From: DATBGZ01 sp036557785
Lineage (GTDB): Bacteria; Actinomycetota; Actinomycetes; Mycobacteriales; Micromonosporaceae
Assembly: GCA_036557785.1 (NCBI GenBank)
Contig: DATBGZ010000012.1
Span: forward strand, 62,001 to 126,000
Direction: 5' to 3'
Length of the DNA: 64,000 nucleotides
Below the pieces are notes generated by a model that saw nothing but the letters and a program-made list of their open reading frames with translations, made no database searches and was not told the DNA's origin. Shown piece after piece: positions 24,724 to 35,137 of this stretch; the first letter of the stretch is position 1; every line of letters begins with the position of its first letter. The position numbers and the translations under genes are program-made.

Positions 24724-26106
24724 TCAGCCCACGGGCAGGACCGCCGCGGCCGGGTCGAGAGCGGGACCCGGCGGCACGAGCGAGACCAGCGACGCGGGCA
24801 GGCGCAGCGGCGTCACGCCGCCGTATCCCAGCGTGTCCAGTACTTTGGCTGACGGCACCGCGAAGCGAAGGCCGAGATCCGTGATCACGCAGATCGATCC
24901 GCTCTCGGCGGCAGCGGTGGCCAGCGACTCGACGAGCGCGCCCCGGCCGGGCGGTACGTCGACCCGTGGCGCTGGCGCACCGAGAGTCGGCGCCGGGATC
25001 GCGGAGACGCTCAGTGTGGGCAGCGTCTCGCCTGGCCTGAAGGTCGCGCACACCGCGTCGTGCTCGCCGGGATGTACCTGGGTCGGGGTGTCGCCTGGCG
25101 GCGCGTCATCACCGGTCGGGATGAGCGAGCCCACCTTTCGCGCGCTGGCGTAGGCGGCGGCACTGAGCCGTCGCGGCGGATCACCGCCGTTTGCCCCCTG
25201 TGCCACCAGAAGAGCGGCCTGGACCGCCGACACGTCGCTGACGCCATCGGGGAGAGCGACGCCGAACAGCCGCCCACCATCGGGGTTCTCGACCACGAAG
25301 ACCTCGCCCGCCTGCAGGCCCGGCACCGCGGAGGCGCCGCCGTCTCCGGCGACCTCGATCGCCGCGAGGTCGGCGCCCGCCGGGATCGCGTTGAGCACTG
25401 CCGCCGCGACCGGGGTGGCGGAGCCCTTGGGCCAGGTGAACGCCGCGAGCACGAGGTCGGGGTCCCGGATGGCGAAGCGCCGGTTGTTCCAGAGCAGATG
25501 GAACTGACCGTTGGGGTCCAGGGCGAGCACCGCCCCGGCGCCCAAGGGCTGCGCATCCGGCGCCCATCCGACGCGCAGGATCGAGCCGTCGGGGGGCGGG
25601 ACACCCGTGGCGGGCGCCTCGGTGCACAGCGTCCACGGGCCGGCGACCAGCGCATCCGGCCGGGGCAAGGGATCCGGGGCCCCGGGGATGCCCACCGGTG
25701 CGCCCCGCGGTACGTCGCGAAGCTCCCGCGCCGGGACGAGCACTGTCGCGTCGGTGCCGAGAATGAGCATCGCCGAGGTGTGGTTCAGCACCGGGTACAG
25801 CGTGCTGCTCAGCAGCACGTACCGGGCGCCGGTCTCCTTCTCGATGATGGTGGCCCGGCCGTCGCGCCACGCACCCGCGCTGTCGGGACGCAGCAACCCG
25901 TACACGCCGACGGCGGCCACCGCGAGCACGGCGATCATCACGCTGGCGAACAGGGATCCGCTGATGCGTCGGGTCGGGGCGGCCGGCGGGTCAGGGTCGC
26001 GCATCGCCAGGGCGCCGACCGCGCGCTGGAACGCGAACTGGTGGGAGTGCAGATCGGGCGGGCGCAGGCCGGAATGGGCGGACGAACTCTCCGATCGCGA
26101 CGCCAT
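24724..26106 (-). CDS. eccB: Type VII secretion protein EccB
   Basis: Membrane component of the type VII (ESX) secretion machine, about 460 residues. The N-terminus has the family region SHQFAFQRAVGALAMRDPD, then one transmembrane helix (about residues 45-68), then the large outside domain of the DUF690 type with two cysteines (LCTEAPA and VCATF) in the expected positions. The ATG at 26106 has GGGAGGA upstream; 27 earlier in-frame residues have no support. It is divergent from the holin-like gene and upstream of two WXG100 genes. EccC, EccD and EccE are not in the window. Confidence 0.9.
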   Translation of the reverse strand: MASRSESSSAHSGLRPPDLHSHQFAFQRAVGALAMRDPDPPAAPTRRISGSLFASVMIAVLAVAAVGVYGLLRPDSAGAWRDGRATIIEKETGARYVLLSSTLYPVLNHTSAMLILGTDATVLVPARELRDVPRGAPVGIPGAPDPLPRPDALVAGPWTLCTEAPATGVPPPDGSILRVGWAPDAQPLGAGAVLALDPNGQFHLLWNNRRFAIRDPDLVLAAFTWPKGSATPVAAAVLNAIPAGADLAAIEVAGDGGASAVPGLQAGEVFVVENPDGGRLFGVALPDGVSDVSAVQAALLVAQGANGGDPPRRLSAAAYASARKVGSLIPTGDDAPPGDTPTQVHPGEHDAVCATFRPGETLPTLSVSAIPAPTLGAPAPRVDVPPGRGALVESLATAAAESGSICVITDLGLRFAVPSAKVLDTLGYGGVTPLRLPASLVSLVPPGPALDPAAAVLPVG

Positions 26107-26197
26107 TGATCCTCCCTCATGGATATCTCGGGAGAGACTACGCAGGAAGGCCGGTGCTCGGCTGTCCCTGGTGGCGTGGTTGTGCAACGATCGCGCG

Positions 26198-26989
26198 ATG
26201 GTACGTCGAATCTTCGGCTTGCTCGTCCCCTTCGCCGGGTCGGCTCTCGCGGTCTATCTGGCCACCCTCGTGTTCGACCAGGACCGGTTCGACCATGTCG
26301 TCTCGCTGCAGGTCGCCCAGGGCGATCACCGGGCGACCGCCCAGACAGTCGCGAGCGTGGCGGTCATCTTCGGCCTCGTGAACCTTCTCGTGAAGCCGGT
26401 CGTGCGGCTCTTCACCTTCCCGATCCGGATCCTCAGCTTCGGCCTCTTCTCGCTCGTGATCAACGCCGGGATGCTGCTGCTGACCGGCTACGTCGCCAAC
26501 CTCGACCGGATCAACCTCCCGTTCCACGTCAAGATCTCCCCGTGGGTGATCGCGGCCGCGGCCTTCATCGGCATCGCCGCCGGCATCGTCAACTGGATCG
26601 GCGACAAGATCACCACCCCGGTCAAGAAGAAGGTCAAGGTCGTCGAGCGGGTCGTGGAGCGAGTGGTGGAGAAGCCTGCTCCCCAGGTGCCGCAGTACCA
26701 GCCCCGGCAGCAGTCGCGCCCCGCGCCCCGGCCACAGCAGCAGTACACGCCGCCACCGGCGCCCCAGTACACGCCGCCGCCGGCCGCGCCGTCGCAGCCG
26801 CAGTACGGACCGCCACCGCAGTACGGACCGCCACCGCAGTACGGGCCCCCGCCCCAGTACGGGCCCCCGCCCCAGTACGGTCCGGGATCCGGGTACGGCC
26901 AGGGTCAGGGCTACGGCCAGGGCCAGTCGTACGGGTCGGGCCAGAGCTATGGACAGGACCAGTCGTACGGGTCGGGTCAATCGTCCTGA
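26198..26989 (+). CDS. Phage-holin-4-like membrane protein with QYGPPP-repeat tail
   Basis: 263 residues. The first 130 hold four hydrophobic segments and the family region FGLVNLLVKPVVRLFTFPI of the Phage_holin_4_2/YvlD-type membrane proteins, whose role in bacteria is unknown despite the name. From about residue 145 the sequence turns charged (KKKVKVVERVVERVVEK, possible short coiled coil) and then into a Pro/Gln/Tyr/Gly-rich tail with four exact QYGPPP repeats and later GYGQGQ/SYGSGQ repeats. It lies between eccB and mycP, and its last 13 bases overlap the convergent mycP gene. Confidence 0.75.
   Translation: MVRRIFGLLVPFAGSALAVYLATLVFDQDRFDHVVSLQVAQGDHRATAQTVASVAVIFGLVNLLVKPVVRLFTFPIRILSFGLFSLVINAGMLLLTGYVANLDRINLPFHVKISPWVIAAAAFIGIAAGIVNWIGDKITTPVKKKVKVVERVVERVVEKPAPQVPQYQPRQQSRPAPRPQQQYTPPPAPQYTPPPAAPSQPQYGPPPQYGPPPQYGPPPQYGPPPQYGPGSGYGQGQGYGQGQSYGSGQSYGQDQSYGSGQSS
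26801..26872 (+). repeat. Tandem 18-bp repeat encoding QYGPPP (four units)
   Basis: Four in-frame 18-bp units start at 26801, 26819, 26837 and 26855. Units 1 and 2 are identical and units 3 and 4 are identical, differing from the first pair only at wobble positions. A fifth unit (from 26873) is partly changed. The repeat lies in the disordered tail of the holin-like gene. Confidence 0.9.
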
Positions 26990-28227
26990 AGTCGTCCGGG
27001 GCGCCAGTGGCGCCGCCGGCCGGCCGGCGCGGCCAGCGCCAGGGCGATGACCAGGAGCGCCGCGAACAGCAGCGCACCGGACGTCGCGAGGACCCGGGCG
27101 GAGGGGGCGGTGCCCGGCGCGGGCTGGCGGGCAGCCGGCGGCACGACTGGTGTCCGCCTTTCCAGGACTGTGGGCGTCGATGCGGGCACCACCTCGGTCA
27201 GCGCGCGCAACGGGTTCACCACGCCGTACCCGTACTCAGGCGACGGCTGCCCGCCTGACGGGGGGTCGGCGGTGGCGATCAGCCGCCGTACCACCTCGGC
27301 CCGGCTCAAGCTTGGCCAGCGTGCCCGGATCAGGGCGGCCGTGGCCGCGACGAACGGCACGGCGAAGCTGGTGCCCGAGACCAGCACGTGGCCCGAGCCG
27401 CGCGCCGCCGCCAGCACGCGATCGCCCGGGGCCACGAGATCGACGTAGGGGCCAACCTGGGACTGGGCGTACCGGGCCCCGGTGCCGTCGATCGCCCCGA
27501 CCCCGACCACGCCGTCGTACGCCGCCGGGAACGGCGTCGGGTTGCCCCGCTGGAAGTCGTTGCCGACGGCGGCGACCACGACGATCTCAGCGTCGAGCGC
27601 GTCCCGGATCGCGGCGCGCAATGCCGGGCTGTCGGTCGTCGTCGAGATCGACAGGTTGAGCACTGCCGGCTTCGGTCGCGCCGCCACCGCCGCGTGGATT
27701 CCGGCGACCAGCTCCGCGATGTCACCGGAGCCGACGAGCCCGTTGTCGGTCTCGATGCGGTCGCCGACCCTGATCGAGAGGATCGTCGCCGCGGGCGCCA
27801 CTCCGAGCAGTCCGGAGCCAGCAGTCGGCCTCGCCGCGATGATGCTCGCCACGGCCGTGCCGTGGCCGGCACAGTCGTCCAGTCCGCGTCCGCTGGCCTC
27901 GAGCATGTCCCCGCCGCCGCGCACCGCCGCGGCCAACTGCGGGTGGGCCGGATCCACCCCGCTGTCCAGCACCGCAACCGTGACGCCATCGCCACGGCTG
28001 ATCCGGCCGAGATCGGGCAGGTCGTAGCGTCCCTGGGCCCAGCCGGTGGAGGTCGCCACCGGGCTGGGCGAAGGCTGGGTCGGGCAGATCCGGGCGCCGA
28101 TCCCGGCCCTGTCCGGGGTGCCGGGCCCGGCCGCGGCCGCCCTCGCTGGGGCGGTCAGGACAGCGGCGACGAGGAGCGCCGCGACCATGGACGCCGAGGG
28201 TCGGAGCGGTAATGTGTGTGCCGACAT
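26977..28227 (-). CDS. mycP: Mycosin, subtilisin-like protease of type VII secretion
   Basis: Membrane-anchored S8 serine protease, about 416 residues. It has an N-terminal signal peptide, the catalytic Asp in VAVLDSGVD, His in CAGHGTAVAS, the oxyanion Asn in AAVGND and Ser in SGTSFAVPFVAA, then a Pro-rich linker and a C-terminal transmembrane helix followed by basic residues. Mycosins stabilise the type VII complex and can process substrates. The start at 28227 is chosen because the signal peptide begins there; it has no ribosome binding site but lies 7 nt after TAGCAT, suggesting a leaderless transcript. It is divergent from the SseB-domain gene. Confidence 0.9.
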   Translation of the reverse strand: MSAHTLPLRPSASMVAALLVAAVLTAPARAAAAGPGTPDRAGIGARICPTQPSPSPVATSTGWAQGRYDLPDLGRISRGDGVTVAVLDSGVDPAHPQLAAAVRGGGDMLEASGRGLDDCAGHGTAVASIIAARPTAGSGLLGVAPAATILSIRVGDRIETDNGLVGSGDIAELVAGIHAAVAARPKPAVLNLSISTTTDSPALRAAIRDALDAEIVVVAAVGNDFQRGNPTPFPAAYDGVVGVGAIDGTGARYAQSQVGPYVDLVAPGDRVLAAARGSGHVLVSGTSFAVPFVAATAALIRARWPSLSRAEVVRRLIATADPPSGGQPSPEYGYGVVNPLRALTEVVPASTPTVLERRTPVVPPAARQPAPGTAPSARVLATSGALLFAALLVIALALAAPAGRRRHWRPGRLQDD

Positions 28228-28234
28228 CGATGAG

Positions 28235-28240
28235 ATGCTA
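28235..28240 (-). promoter_or_regulatory. -10 element of a leaderless promoter (mycP)
   Basis: TAGCAT on the minus strand, then 7 nt, then the mycP ATG at 28227. Confidence 0.45.
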
Positions 28241-28405
28241 GACCGGCAGACCCGGCGTCGTTGTCCCGTCCGGCACCGATGATCACGACCGGCCACGCCC
28301 CGCGATGGGCGTTCGTGTGGCGGGTCACGATGCCGGCTCACCGCAGTGGTGGCGGATCGGGCGGGCCTTGTAGTTTGTGTGGGCAGGGTAGGAGGGGAGG
28401 TGGCC

Positions 28406-30520
28406 GTGCACCCGTGGGACCCGGCCACCGAGGCGGAGGCCGCGATGCGCGACGCACTGGCCGCCGCGGACCAGGACCGCTACTTCCGTATCCTGTCCCG
28501 CTCCGACCTGCTCTTGCCGGTGTCGGCGGAAGCGCTGGCGGGTCGGGCGCCGATGGGTTGGGGTACCTGGACCACGGGAGAGCGGACCCATATCCTCGCC
28601 TTCACCTCGCCGGCCGCGCTCCGGCTGTGCCTCAACGAGCCGGGTGGCACGTACCGCTCGGTCGCGTTTCCCGCGCTCGCCACCGAGTGGCCCAACTACG
28701 AGTGGTGGCTCGCGATCAACCCGGGCCTGCCGATCGAGGCGTACCTGCCATCGTGGTTCATCGCCCAGATCGTGCGTGCCGGGGGTGAGGTGCGCCTGCC
28801 CGGGCGGACCGCCGGCGGGGCCCGGGCGCGCATGGCCACCAGCGACCTCGCCGCGGCGATCAGCGGGCGGATCAGGGCGACCGGCTCGAGCGGTGCGGCC
28901 GCCGCCCGTGCACGGCCACGCGACAGCCAGGCCCGGCGTCCAGAGCCCGCAGGTTACGCGCGTGACGGATTCCCGCGGGACGGGCTGGGGCGCGAGGGCG
29001 GCCTCGGCCGGCGTCTGGACGAAGCCGGCTACCAGCGGGAGGACGTCGGTTACGCCCGTTCCCACACCGAGCCCGCGGGTACCTACCCGGGGTACGCGTC
29101 ACCCGGCCTGGCCCCCACGAATCCGGCCGCCGCTTCGGTGCGACCACCCTTCGGACGCGCCGCCCTACCGGCGCTGCCGGAGTCCCCGGAGCCTTACCGG
29201 GAGCCGGTCACCGCTCGGCTGGCCGCCCCGGGCGTCCCGCCCCCGGTGGAGACGGTCGATGCCGAGATCGTCAGCGCTGAGGGCGACGGCGGCTACGAGC
29301 CTGGCGCCTATCACGGCCCCGAACCATCGGCCTTCGGTCGGACGGCTGGCTACGGCGGCCCCCGCGACGAGTCGACCACGCGCTTCGCCGAGCGGGACCT
29401 CGGCGCCCGGCTGCGGGAGCAGCAGGCGTACGCGGGCGCGGCCGCGGGGCGGGCCGAGCCGTCGGCCGCGGAGCCGACGTCGTGGACACCGCGCCGCGCC
29501 GTGATCGAGGACGCGGAGATCGTCTCGCCAACCGAAGCATGGGCCGTGGGATTCGTCCCCGCGAATGAGACCGAGTCCGATCTGCTTGCGGCGGCGGAGA
29601 CCAACAACACCGACTCGTTCCTCTCCACGCTGCTGCTGGCCCGCGTGATCCTGCCGGTGCCGATCTCGATGCCGCCCGGTTCGCGCCCCCGGGACAAGTA
29701 CTTCCCGTGGCAGATCGAGGAGGCCGACGGCGAGCGGCTCATCGCGGTGTTCACCTCTCCCGAGCGCTTGGCGGACTACGGCGCGGAGCATTTCGGACCG
29801 GACATCAGCACGATGAGCATGCGTTTCATCGAGCTCATCGAGGCGTGGCCCAGCGAGCGGATCCAGTTCGCCATCAATCCGGGAACGCCCGTCGGCACCA
29901 CGCTGCCCGGATCGCAGATCGTGGCCCTGGCGTCCTGGGCGGCTGAGGTGGGCCTGCGCGACGAGCCGGCCGGCGAGGTCGTCGTGGCCGCGCGCAAGCA
30001 CGAGGCGAGCCTCGGCGTGGCCGGGGCACCCGCGGTCGGGGCATCGAAGGCGATCATCATGCAGCGCACCGTTCCGCCGACCCAGGTCGCCTTCTACCTG
30101 GAGCGTGGGTATGACCGCGTCTCCGGCTTCGTCAACCGGGCGAGCGAGGTCTCGCACCTCAAGTCGCCCCGCCTGCTCTACCGGGCGTTGGGGCTGCTCT
30201 ACCAGGGCTCGCCGTTCGCCGAGGACGACACCGAGGTGCACGTGCTGCGCTGGGTGGCGCATCGCCCGGACCTCTACCGGCTGCCGTACGGCGGTCAGAC
30301 CGAGGCGGCGATGCGCGCGATGCAGGGGTGGGTCATCGAGCGGGCACCCTTCCGGGGCAACGGTTTCGCTCCGGGCGACACCGACGTGGTCGCTGAGTTC
30401 AAAGTGGACAGTGCACGTCTGCCGCACGGGGCCCAGATGTGGCGCCTGGCCCGGGACGGGAGCGAGGAGCTGCTGGCGAGCTTCGACGCGGACTCCGGTC
30501 GCTGGGTGAGGACGCCGTGA
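28406..30520 (+). CDS. Double SseB-domain protein, type VII locus
   Basis: About 704 residues. Two related SseB-type N-terminal domains are visible, at about residues 23-132 and 400-516; both contain an ILAFTSP/IAVFTSP strand and a WxAINPG/FAINPG turn. They are joined by about 265 residues rich in Gly, Ala, Pro, Arg and Tyr that look disordered. A C-terminal SseB-like domain (about 550-632) contains YRALGLLYQGSPF. The molecular function of SseB domains is unknown; association with ESX loci in actinobacteria suggests a secretion role. The GTG at 28406 has GGAGGGGAGG ahead; GTG at 28400 is possible. Confidence 0.75.
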   Translation: MHPWDPATEAEAAMRDALAAADQDRYFRILSRSDLLLPVSAEALAGRAPMGWGTWTTGERTHILAFTSPAALRLCLNEPGGTYRSVAFPALATEWPNYEWWLAINPGLPIEAYLPSWFIAQIVRAGGEVRLPGRTAGGARARMATSDLAAAISGRIRATGSSGAAAARARPRDSQARRPEPAGYARDGFPRDGLGREGGLGRRLDEAGYQREDVGYARSHTEPAGTYPGYASPGLAPTNPAAASVRPPFGRAALPALPESPEPYREPVTARLAAPGVPPPVETVDAEIVSAEGDGGYEPGAYHGPEPSAFGRTAGYGGPRDESTTRFAERDLGARLREQQAYAGAAAGRAEPSAAEPTSWTPRRAVIEDAEIVSPTEAWAVGFVPANETESDLLAAAETNNTDSFLSTLLLARVILPVPISMPPGSRPRDKYFPWQIEEADGERLIAVFTSPERLADYGAEHFGPDISTMSMRFIELIEAWPSERIQFAINPGTPVGTTLPGSQIVALASWAAEVGLRDEPAGEVVVAARKHEASLGVAGAPAVGASKAIIMQRTVPPTQVAFYLERGYDRVSGFVNRASEVSHLKSPRLLYRALGLLYQGSPFAEDDTEVHVLRWVAHRPDLYRLPYGGQTEAAMRAMQGWVIERAPFRGNGFAPGDTDVVAEFKVDSARLPHGAQMWRLARDGSEELLASFDADSGRWVRTP

Positions 30521-30924
30521 ACGCGCCGCGTCCCCGGTCCCCGGGTGGGCCGGTACCGAAGATCCGGGACGGCTACTTCGCCGACTGGCGTGGCGACGAG
30601 TACGAGTGCAGTCCGGACGGTGCCGACGTGCGCCTCTACCGGACCGATCCCGCGGAGGGCTTCATCGAGCTGCGGTCGGGGCGCTACGTCCGCGTGTTGC
30701 AGGCCGACCAGGTCGCGAACTTCTGCTACATCCGCACGACCTGCAAGTGGCGGGGCGAGCCATTCATCGTCCTCGGTGAGTCCGATGGCTGGCTGCGGCT
30801 GGAGTACACCGGCGGCAAGGCGCCCGTGGCGCAGGCGCTTGGCCTGGAGGAGTTCGATTTCGGCGTCTTCCAGGGCTGGGCACCGGTGCCCGAGATCGAG
30901 GACCTCACCGAGATCCGCGTCTGA
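30517..30924 (+). CDS. Conserved hypothetical protein of a type VII locus
   Basis: About 135 residues with no signal peptide or membrane helix. It starts with a GTG that overlaps the stop of the SseB-domain gene (GTGA), so the two are coupled. The sequence is acidic and beta-rich, with IRDGYFADWRGDEYECSP at residues about 16-33 and LEEFDFGVFQGWAPV near the end. I do not recognise a named family. Close coupling to the SseB gene suggests a shared cytoplasmic role. Confidence 0.65.
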   Translation: MNAPRPRSPGGPVPKIRDGYFADWRGDEYECSPDGADVRLYRTDPAEGFIELRSGRYVRVLQADQVANFCYIRTTCKWRGEPFIVLGESDGWLRLEYTGGKAPVAQALGLEEFDFGVFQGWAPVPEIEDLTEIRV

Positions 30925-30940
30925 GCATCGCTTGGTGGGG

Positions 30941-31675
30941 TCACGCAACGGCGCCGGCGAGGTCGCGCAACTCGCCGGCGGCGTGCTCGGTCGCGGCAGC
31001 GCAGTGCCGCAGCCAGGAGCGCAGGCCGTCCGGGGTGCCGGTGGCGAAGGCATTGGCCGTACCGACGTACTCCGGCTCCCGGTCGCGGTGCCCGACCTCG
31101 GGGGCGATGAGACCGCGCGGATCGAAGCCCTCGGCCATGAGCGTGAGCCGGGCGGCCGCGCGAGCCAGAACGCCGTTGGGGCCAGCGAACGGGCGGATCG
31201 CCAGCAGCTCGCCGTGCACCACCGCGGCCCGCAACAGCGCCGGTTCGCCTGCTGGGCCGGCGATGAGTTCGCAGAGCAGATCCAGCCGTTGTGGCGAAGC
31301 CGATGGCCGGCCCAGTGATGGCTCGTCCACGAGGTCGCGCGCGGCGAGCAGATGCAGGCGGGCGAGCACCTGACGGGGCGCGGCGCTCCAGCGCTGCGCC
31401 AGGGTCGGCAGAGCCGCGCTCACCCGCAGGGCGCCCTGAAGGACAGGGTCGGTGACCGTACCGGCCCGTACGTCCGCCAGCTCGTACGGGTGACCCTCCA
31501 GCGCCGCGGAGGCGACCGCGGCGCGCAACCCGACCTCCGCCACCAGGGGCCCGCCCGAGCGGCGCAGTGCCGGGTGGCGCAGCACGCTGTCGACGGCGGC
31601 GCGCGCCTCGTCCATGGCCCGCGCCACCTCGCGGAGCTGCAGCAGCGGGGTCAGCGCCGATGGCATGGTCCCCAT
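30941..31675 (-). CDS. Fic-like protein with degenerate active motif
   Basis: About 244 residues. The C-terminal half has a helical layout like Fic AMP-transferases, with VVHGELLAIRPFAGPNGVLAR resembling the Fic signature HPFxxGNGR region, but with Arg in place of the catalytic His and no GNGR. Fic family membership is therefore an inference from a short match, and the protein is probably not an active AMP transferase. Starts at 31675 and 31666 are both possible (ATG, GGG, ACC, ATG); open frame further upstream is GC-rich leader sequence. It is divergent from acs. Confidence 0.55.
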   Translation of the reverse strand: MGTMPSALTPLLQLREVARAMDEARAAVDSVLRHPALRRSGGPLVAEVGLRAAVASAALEGHPYELADVRAGTVTDPVLQGALRVSAALPTLAQRWSAAPRQVLARLHLLAARDLVDEPSLGRPSASPQRLDLLCELIAGPAGEPALLRAAVVHGELLAIRPFAGPNGVLARAAARLTLMAEGFDPRGLIAPEVGHRDREPEYVGTANAFATGTPDGLRSWLRHCAAATEHAAGELRDLAGAVA

Positions 31676-31817
31676 CCTGCCGTGCGCGATGCCCCTCTCC
31701 TGGCCCGCTCGCTCGACCGGGCCCGCGGCGGCGGTGGCGTATCGACCCGCGACCGCCGGCGAGGCTAGCCTGTCCACGAGTCCCTCGTCCCACTGAGCAA
31801 CACAGGAGCGTGGTCGC

Positions 31818-33788
<1,971 letters not shown>

Positions 33789-33791
33789 CGC

Positions 33792-34715
33792 GTGGGCAGG
33801 AGAGTCGTCGACGAGTCAGCGGTGCTGATCGATGGGCCGTGGGCCCATCGCTTCGTTAGCGCCAACGGCACGCGGCTACACATCGCGGAGGCGGGGTCAG
33901 GGCCGCTGGTCCTGCTGCTGCATGGCTTCCCCGAGTTCTGGGCCGCCTGGCAGCATCAGATCCCGGGTCTGGTCAGCGCCGGCTTCCGGGTGGCGGCCGT
34001 GGACCTGCGTGGTTACGGTGCGAGCGACAAGCCGCCGCGCGGGTATGACGGGTTCACCGCGGCGGCCGATCTCGTGGGCCTCATCCGGGCTCTCGGGGAG
34101 AAGTCGGCCTCGCTGGTCGGGACCGGGTACGGCGGGCAGGTGGCCTGGGCAACCGCGAGTCTGCACCCCCGCAGCGTCGACCGGCTGGTCGTGCTCGCGG
34201 CCGCGCACCCGGCCCGGATGCACGCCAGCCTCCTCGCCGGCGACCGGCGCCAGTACGCCGCCATGGGCCCGATGCTCGCGTTCCAGTTGCCGCGCTACGA
34301 ACACCGCCTGACGCGTGCCGACGCGGCGATGGTCGAGGAGTACCTGCGCCGGTGGTCCGGGCCCCGGTGGGTGCAGAGCCAGGACTTCGCCGAGTACGTG
34401 CGCGCCTGCCGCACCGCGATGCGGATCCCGCAGACGGCGTTCTGCGCGATGGAGACATTCCGATGGGCGATGCGCAGCCTGATGCGGCTGCAGGGTGGCC
34501 GCTTCCGGGCGCACATGCGCGAGCCCATCATCACGCCGACCCTGCACCTGCACGGGGCGAGAGATCCGATCGTGCTGCCGTCGACGGCTCTGGGCTCCGG
34601 TCGGTACGTCATCGCTGCCTATGAATGGCGGTCGCTGCCCGATGTCGGCCACTTCCCGCATCGGGAGGCGCCCGAGCTCGTGACCGGCGAGATCATCCGC
34701 TGGATGAAGGAGTAG
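33792..34715 (+). CDS. Alpha/beta-hydrolase fold protein, epoxide-hydrolase-like, nucleophile missing
   Basis: 307 residues with the alpha/beta-hydrolase fold of the epoxide hydrolase/dehalogenase group: oxyanion motif LHGFPEFWAAW near residue 43, DLRGYGASDKPP near 75, acid residue in GARDPIVLPS and the late histidine in VGHFPHRE. At the nucleophile elbow, where active epoxide hydrolases have GHDWGG with Asp, this protein reads GTGYGG, so the attacking residue is Gly. It may be a non-hydrolytic relative. GTG at 33792 has GGAGGAG upstream. It is coupled to acsA and followed by a strong terminator. Confidence 0.8.
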   Translation: MGRRVVDESAVLIDGPWAHRFVSANGTRLHIAEAGSGPLVLLLHGFPEFWAAWQHQIPGLVSAGFRVAAVDLRGYGASDKPPRGYDGFTAAADLVGLIRALGEKSASLVGTGYGGQVAWATASLHPRSVDRLVVLAAAHPARMHASLLAGDRRQYAAMGPMLAFQLPRYEHRLTRADAAMVEEYLRRWSGPRWVQSQDFAEYVRACRTAMRIPQTAFCAMETFRWAMRSLMRLQGGRFRAHMREPIITPTLHLHGARDPIVLPSTALGSGRYVIAAYEWRSLPDVGHFPHREAPELVTGEIIRWMKE

Positions 34716-35137
34716 CCCCGCCGCTGCGCCCTGCGTCGCGGAAGTCCGCCTGGCTGACAAGAGGACGGCGCCTTCTGACGAAGGCGCCGTCGTCAGTCAC
34801 CGTCGGACCACGGCCTGCTGGCCCGACAAGTGCCACGTCCGACCGGGTTACCAGGCGTGCACCTGTTGCTGCGGCGGACTGGCATCGCAAGGACGTCGTC
34901 CGACCGCTCGCCTACCCGTGGCTGATCGCGCGTGGGTGCCCGGCGGCCGTGCGCGGCTACCAACCTGGAGTTCCCACCCGGGGATGTCCACCTCGGCATC
35001 GGCTGGTCGGTTCTGCTGGAAGGTATCTGCTGAGCCATTTCTACGCCGTCGGGCGCCGCAACGCGAGTCCTTCGGCGGGATCGGGGTCCTCCGGCCCCTG
35101 GTCGGGGACCTTGGCCCCGACGAGCTGGCCCTACGGC
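34716..35137. other. Gene-free interval after the acsA operon
   Basis: Apart from the terminator at 34764-34791, I find no supported gene on either strand. Several open frames cross it, but they lack start signals, have no recognisable motifs, and the longest runs on into the antisense of the HAD gene. Confidence 0.6.
34764..34791 (+). terminator. Terminator-like hairpin downstream of the acsA operon
   Basis: GACGGCGCCTTC and its exact complement GAAGGCGCCGTC form a 12-bp stem closed by a TGAC loop, 49 nt after the hydrolase stop. No T tract follows, as is common for actinobacterial terminators. Confidence 0.75.

Noticed and set aside
26198..26989. Prophage, suggested by the holin-like gene
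   Set aside because: No other phage gene is near; this membrane family is common in bacterial chromosomes.
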